Source: Pseudolactococcus plantarum (lineage in GTDB: Bacteria; Bacillota; Bacilli; Lactobacillales; Streptococcaceae). From it: a DNA stretch of 64,000 nucleotides. Positions 56,686 through 64,000 of the stretch are shown here, in pieces. Position numbers and translations under genes: made by a program. Position 1 is the stretch's first letter; every line of letters starts with the position of its first letter. The notes beneath the pieces are model-generated. The model did not search any database and had not been told where the DNA came from. It was given only the letters and a program-made list of their open reading frames with translations. Location of the stretch: positions 120,330 through 184,329 of the forward strand of contig NZ_JXJX01000003.1 in the NCBI RefSeq assembly GCF_002441715.1. Reading direction: 5' to 3'.

Positions 56686-56727
56686 AAAAGAGCGGTTGAT
56701 CAATTCATGATCAACCGCTCTTCTGTT
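56686..56727. terminator. Terminator between the LysR and lipid kinase genes
   Basis: AAGAGCGGTTGATC / GATCAACCGCTCTT with a six-base loop, between convergent genes. Confidence 0.85.
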
Positions 56728-57599
56728 GTAACATATAATGGTTTGTTGGCTTTAATGACAAAGGTTTCACCGTCAATTTGCATTGGTTGCTCTGACGTAG
56801 TAGATAGAGTATAGGTTTTGCCTATCTGATAATGTACATGCCTATTTGTGAAATGCTTTCCTTTAAAAACTTTTGGAATCAGTGCGACTATCCCAATTAG
56901 ATTAAAATGATCAAGTTCGACTAAATGAATATCAGACTCTAAGAGAGAGCCTTTCGGTGCAAGTGGGATGCCACCACCGAAAAATGGATGCTTGGTCATC
57001 GTGAAAAGAAAAGCCTGTGTAAACTCAGTATGATTGACGGTAATGGAAAAGGGGCGTTTAGAGAATAACACGGCTAAAGCATTTAATAAATAGGCGAGTC
57101 TACCTAGTTTAATTTTATTTAATAGTTGCTTGACCTCTCCTTTATTTGTTGCAGCCACGATTGCAGCATCTAAGCCGATACCGATATTATTTACTGCGAT
57201 ACCGCTCATCTCTTGACTGTCATATTTTAGGACATGAATCGTTTGCGGGTTTGCCTGATGCAGCTTTTTGAAAGCCTTGAGTGGCTGATTTAGTGGGATC
57301 CCAAAAGCCCGTGCAAAGTCATTTCCTGAACCAGCAGGGATGTAGGAGAATGGTTGCTCGGGGGTCAAAGCGTTAAGTGCTAATGATAGCGTACCGTCTC
57401 CACCAATGATTAGCACCCTATCTAAAGGTGTCTTTTGAGTCATAATGACTTTGATCAGTCGTGCTTCATCAAAAGCGTGTTGTGTTTCAAACAACTCATA
57501 ACTGATACCTTGTTGTGCCAAATAGGGTATCAATGCTTTTGTCACACGCTTGCCCTGTCCATTTCCTGAAAAGGGATTAGCTAAAATATAATATGTCAT
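56700..57599 (-). CDS. Diacylglycerol kinase-family lipid kinase (first)
   Basis: A 299-residue soluble lipid kinase of the DagK/YegS group. NPFSGNGQGKR near the N terminus and the nucleotide-binding GGDGTLSLALN (~70-80) followed by IPAGSGNDFARA (~90-101) define the catalytic domain; a beta-sandwich C-terminal domain follows. It phosphorylates diacylglycerol or a similar lipid or sphingosine-like alcohol. The start at 57599 has no strong ribosome site; a longer frame extends upstream. The C terminus overlaps its terminator stem. A second member of the family is at 61020-62045. Confidence 0.85.
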   Translation of the reverse strand: MTYYILANPFSGNGQGKRVTKALIPYLAQQGISYELFETQHAFDEARLIKVIMTQKTPLDRVLIIGGDGTLSLALNALTPEQPFSYIPAGSGNDFARAFGIPLNQPLKAFKKLHQANPQTIHVLKYDSQEMSGIAVNNIGIGLDAAIVAATNKGEVKQLLNKIKLGRLAYLLNALAVLFSKRPFSITVNHTEFTQAFLFTMTKHPFFGGGIPLAPKGSLLESDIHLVELDHFNLIGIVALIPKVFKGKHFTNRHVHYQIGKTYTLSTTSEQPMQIDGETFVIKANKPLYVTTEERLIMN

Positions 57600-57633
57600 A
57601 CTCAATAGTTTACCAAAATAAAACGTAGCTATG

Positions 57634-57662
57634 TTGAGAAACAGGTTAAGATGCTGTATAAT
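57634..57662 (+). promoter_or_regulatory. Promoter of the MATE exporter gene
   Basis: TTGAGA (57634-57639) and TATAAT (57657-57662) with 17-base spacing. The predicted leader is ~100 bases long and contains a small ATG-started ORF of nine codons (57683-57712, weak ribosome site) and the palindrome at 57729. Confidence 0.7.
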
Positions 57663-57728
57663 AAATTTTAAACATCTCATTTATGAGAAAGCAATCACAT
57701 CGTATAAACTAACTCACATCACAACTCT

Positions 57729-57748
57729 AAAACCGGTTAACCGGTTTT
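57729..57748 (+). terminator. Terminator-like perfect palindrome in the leader of the MATE gene
   Basis: AAAACCGGTTAACCGGTTTT is its own reverse complement; in RNA it forms an 8-bp stem with a four-base loop followed by TTATTT. It lies 19 bases before the MATE start and after its promoter, so it is either an attenuator or a DNA operator. Confidence 0.6.
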
Positions 57749-57767
57749 TATTTATAGAAAGTAACCC

Positions 57768-62045
<4,278 letters not shown>

Positions 62046-62079
62046 TCTGACACTGACACAACTTGTTTTAGTTTCGTGA

Positions 62080-62166
62080 TAAAAGTTACTCCAGTGGTTT
62101 AAGGAGATGGCTTGGAAATTGATTAGCCGTACTAATATGTGCGCGGGTGCGACTCTCATACTTTTC
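62080..62166 (+). pseudogene. Degenerate tRNA-Ser(GGA)-like element
   Basis: An 87-base stretch can be folded as a class II tRNA. Acceptor arms TAAAAGT / ACTTTTC pair in 6 of 7 positions; T8 and A9 are correct; the D arm CTCC / GGAG is perfect with AGTGGTTTAA as loop; anticodon GGA (62114-62116) is preceded by T33 and followed by A37; a long variable arm (GTAC / GTGC) is present; the T loop TGCGACT has T54, C56, G57, A58 but a G for T55. The anticodon stem is broken (two pairs and one wobble of five), the T stem is weak, and no CCA is encoded. Most likely a tRNA-Ser pseudogene. Confidence 0.6.
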
Positions 62167-62282
62167 TTTTAAACAGCTAGATACGTCTGCTAAATACAGC
62201 CATATCTAAACATTACCTAAGATTAAGTGGACAAACTGATGATACAAAAAAATAAAAATGAGAAAATAGTTTGTTAAGAACG

Positions 62283-62311
62283 TTGCGTTTTTTAATAAAA
62301 TATGTTAAATT
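62283..62311 (+). promoter_or_regulatory. Possible promoter of the MFS exporter gene
   Basis: TTGCGT (62283-62288) and TAAATT (62306-62311) with 17-base spacing. This would give a leader of ~210 bases that includes the small ORF and the terminator below. Confidence 0.4.
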
Positions 62312-62379
62312 AATAGAGTATCAATCGTACAGATAGCACTTTGAATAGATTCATTGATCAACTAAAACGCGTATAAAAT

Positions 62380-62448
62380 ATGACTAACAGCGTTAGCATT
62401 TTGTTTTGTCTGTGTAGTGATCATGATATGTTTAATTTGCCGAAATAG
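62380..62448 (+). CDS. Putative 22-residue leader peptide of the MFS exporter
   Basis: A small ORF begins ATG ACT AAC AGC (MTNSVSILFC...) and ends ...MFNLPK with TAG at 62446-62448. The stop overlaps the first base of the terminator stem that follows. A small hairpin CTAAC / GTTAG lies over its first codons. There is no clear Shine-Dalgarno sequence before the ATG; instead TATAAAAT stands there, so a leaderless start from a closer promoter is possible. The position is what is expected for an attenuation leader peptide that senses ribosome stalling. It is an inference from layout; coding has not been tested. Confidence 0.5.
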   Translation: MTNSVSILFCLCSDHDMFNLPK

Positions 62449-62490
62449 AGGCGGTTTCTAGAAATAGAAATCCCTCTTTTTATTTTGTTT
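62447..62490 (+). terminator. Intrinsic terminator (attenuator) upstream of the MFS exporter gene
   Basis: AGAGG-C-GGTTTCTA pairs with TAGAAATCCCTCT around a GAAA tetraloop (one bulged C), followed by TTTTATTTTGTTTT. It ends about 40 bases before the MFS start, and no convincing promoter lies between. Confidence 0.8.
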
Positions 62491-62530
62491 TGCGATAGCG
62501 TTACTGACTATAGTATTAAGGGGTGTAAAA

Positions 62531-63904
62531 TTGCAAAAAGAAAAAGAAGTCAAACTAAGTTTAGCCGTGTTAGCTAGTGGTATTATGTCATTTTGTGGTG
62601 TTTTAATTGAAACGGCGATGAGTGTCACATTTCCAACATTAATGTCTGAATTCAATGTATCTACTGCAAGTATTCAGTGGATCACAACGATTTATTTACT
62701 TGTCATATCCATTACAGTGCCGCTATCAAGTTATTTGATCAAAAAATTCCCACTTAGATATTTGTTTATATTTGCAAATGTCATGTTCTTTGTTGGGTTA
62801 CTATCAGATATGTTGGCCCCATCATTTGGTATTTTATTACTCGGGAGGTTCTTTCAAGGACTGGCGACGGGTATTGCGCTACCACTCATGTTTCATATCA
62901 TTCTAACTTATGCACCGATACATAAGAGAGGCACGATGATTGGGCTTGGATTTTTAATTACATCGGTTGCACCAGCCATAGGTCCTACCTATGGTGGTAT
63001 TCTGTCGACAAATTATACATGGCACAGTATTTTTTTGTTACTCATTCCCATTGTCGTTTTATCTTTAATCGTTGGGCTATATGCTATTCCAAAAATTCCG
63101 GTTAAAACTGAGGATAAATTAGATTGGTTAGGCTTAATCGGCATTACCTTGGTTTTTAGTGGGGCACTTTGTTTTTTGAGTAATCTTGAAACATTTTGGA
63201 GTTTAGCCTATCTGGCGATTACAGTCATAGGAGGTCTTATTTTCTACCGTGCTTCTAAGCAGAATACATCACCTCTGATTGATTTATCTTTACTAGGTAA
63301 TCGTCAATTCAGACTGTTCTTATTTGCTTTTTTGATTTGTCAAATGATGTTGTTAGGTATTTCGTTTATCGTGCCTAATTATATTCAAATCGTAAAAAAT
63401 GGTTCTGCTTTTGAATCTGGTCTGGTCATGATTCCAGGAGCTATAATAGGTGCTATACTCGCACCGATTTCAGGTAAAATTCATGATCTATATGGTGCTA
63501 AACGCCCTATTTTAATCGGTATCATCATTACAATGATTGGCTGGGGGATGCTAAGTACCTTCTTGGGGACAATCGGGTCTTTAGGTATTGTTTGCGGTCA
63601 TATTTTTTATATGATAGGTATCGGACTTTGTTATAGTAACCTTATGACTGTAGGGATGAATCAAGTTTCTAAAACACTACAAAATGATGGTAATGCAATT
63701 TTCAATACCTTGCAACAATTTGCAGGAGCAGTCGCTACAGCAGTTGTTGCTGTAATCATTAATGTCGTGCAAAAAAATAGTCACCTACCATTACAAGCTT
63801 CTACAACACTTGGCTCTAAGCTTGCTATGTTCTTTATATTAGCTTTAATGGGTGTCGCTTTTATTGGCTGTTTACGGATATTTTCAAAACCAACACAATC
63901 TTAG
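62531..63904 (+). CDS. MFS multidrug exporter, DHA2/EmrB-QacA type
   Basis: A 457-residue membrane protein with about 14 predicted helices. It has the DHA2-type motifs: ASIQWITTIYLL in helix 2, LGRFFQGLATGIALPL in helix 4 (motif B, with the conserved R) and GPTYGGIL in helix 5 (motif C of drug/H+ antiporters). The start is a TTG at 62531 with AAGGGGTG seven bases upstream; no ATG fits before helix 1. It most likely exports drugs by proton antiport. The upstream leader ORF and terminator suggest induction by attenuation. A strong terminator follows. Confidence 0.88.
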   Translation: MQKEKEVKLSLAVLASGIMSFCGVLIETAMSVTFPTLMSEFNVSTASIQWITTIYLLVISITVPLSSYLIKKFPLRYLFIFANVMFFVGLLSDMLAPSFGILLLGRFFQGLATGIALPLMFHIILTYAPIHKRGTMIGLGFLITSVAPAIGPTYGGILSTNYTWHSIFLLLIPIVVLSLIVGLYAIPKIPVKTEDKLDWLGLIGITLVFSGALCFLSNLETFWSLAYLAITVIGGLIFYRASKQNTSPLIDLSLLGNRQFRLFLFAFLICQMMLLGISFIVPNYIQIVKNGSAFESGLVMIPGAIIGAILAPISGKIHDLYGAKRPILIGIIITMIGWGMLSTFLGTIGSLGIVCGHIFYMIGIGLCYSNLMTVGMNQVSKTLQNDGNAIFNTLQQFAGAVATAVVAVIINVVQKNSHLPLQASTTLGSKLAMFFILALMGVAFIGCLRIFSKPTQS

Positions 63905-63909
63905 TACAT

Positions 63910-63950
63910 AAAAGGATATCCTGTCACTGACATAGACAGGATATCCTTTT
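63910..63950 (+). terminator. Terminator after the MFS exporter gene
   Basis: A perfect 16-bp stem AAAAGGATATCCTGTC / GACAGGATATCCTTTT with a nine-base loop. Confidence 0.88.
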
Positions 63951-63994
63951 ACTTTTAAATTTGTTTTTCCTTGTGAAAAAAGTTAAAAAAGTGG

Positions 63995-64000
63995 TTGACA
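63995..64000 (+). promoter_or_regulatory. Possible -35 box at the window end
   Basis: TTGACA forms the last six bases. The -10 region is outside the window, so this cannot be confirmed. Confidence 0.35.

Noticed and set aside
62108..62173. Small ORF ATGGCTTGG... of 21 codons with a hydrophobic C-terminal end, pheromone-like.
   Set aside because: AAGGAG lies directly next to the ATG with no usable spacing, and the whole region is better explained by a tRNA-like fold.

Overview
This 64 kb window is chromosomal DNA from a low-GC Gram-positive lactic acid bacterium, most likely a Lactococcus or a close relative in the Streptococcaceae. The evidence is a block of malolactic genes (mleR, mleS, mleP), a water-forming NADH oxidase, a CcrZ protein next to trmB, several conserved gene orders (gdpP-rplI-dnaB, nrdR-dnaB-dnaI-der, rimP-nusA-ylxR-ylxQ-infB-rbfA) and cre-type catabolite sites. 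I see no prophage, insertion sequence, CRISPR array or rRNA gene.

Layout. 0-5 kb: the 3' end of glmM, then the malate permease and malolactic enzyme genes, divergent from their LysR regulator, with a perfect palindrome between them. 5-8.3 kb: a putative three-gene operon for a gamma-glutamyl hydrolase, an APC permease and a cystathionine lyase-type PLP enzyme. 8.3-12 kb: pheS-pheT behind a T-box leader. 12-16 kb: a PHP phosphoesterase, NADH oxidase, a TreR-like GntR regulator and a Cof-type phosphatase. 16.3-26.4 kb: a carbohydrate region with a LacI regulator, an ABC importer (binding protein and two permeases, no ATPase), an AraC regulator, two Gfo/Idh/MocA oxidoreductases, a ThuA-like protein and a TIM-barrel isomerase. 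26.6-30.4 kb: a trehalose PTS EIIBCA and trehalose-6-phosphate hydrolase behind a promoter carrying a cre-like site and a perfect palindrome. 30.4-38.4 kb: an isolated ornithine carbamoyltransferase with an ARG-box-like site inside its promoter, a P-type ATPase, a HAD/NTP-pyrophosphatase fusion, aspartate kinase and a PgmB-like HAD protein. 38.5-48.4 kb: housekeeping genes for c-di-AMP turnover, ribosome, replication, cell cycle and ribosome assembly. 48.4-55.2 kb: a CaCA exchanger and the rimP-nusA-infB-rbfA operon. 55.3-64 kb: a DUF4865/LysR pair, two DagK-like lipid kinases, a MATE exporter, ligA, a degenerate tRNA-Ser-like sequence and an MFS exporter.

How the parts fit. Two routes for gluco-disaccharides sit side by side: a PTS/hydrolase route for trehalose, and an ABC plus oxidoreductase/ThuA/isomerase route that resembles non-hydrolytic 3-keto-glycoside pathways. 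Both have cre-like sites, so they are probably repressed by preferred sugars. The signals most worth a second look are not genes in the usual sense. One is a 22-codon leader ORF whose stop codon touches an intrinsic terminator upstream of the MFS exporter. Another is an 87-nt degenerate tRNA-Ser(GGA)-like element just upstream of it. A third is a terminator-like palindrome in the leader of the MATE exporter. The last is a TTTGGGA motif repeated beside both promoters of the ABC/ThuA cluster, a candidate AraC-type site.
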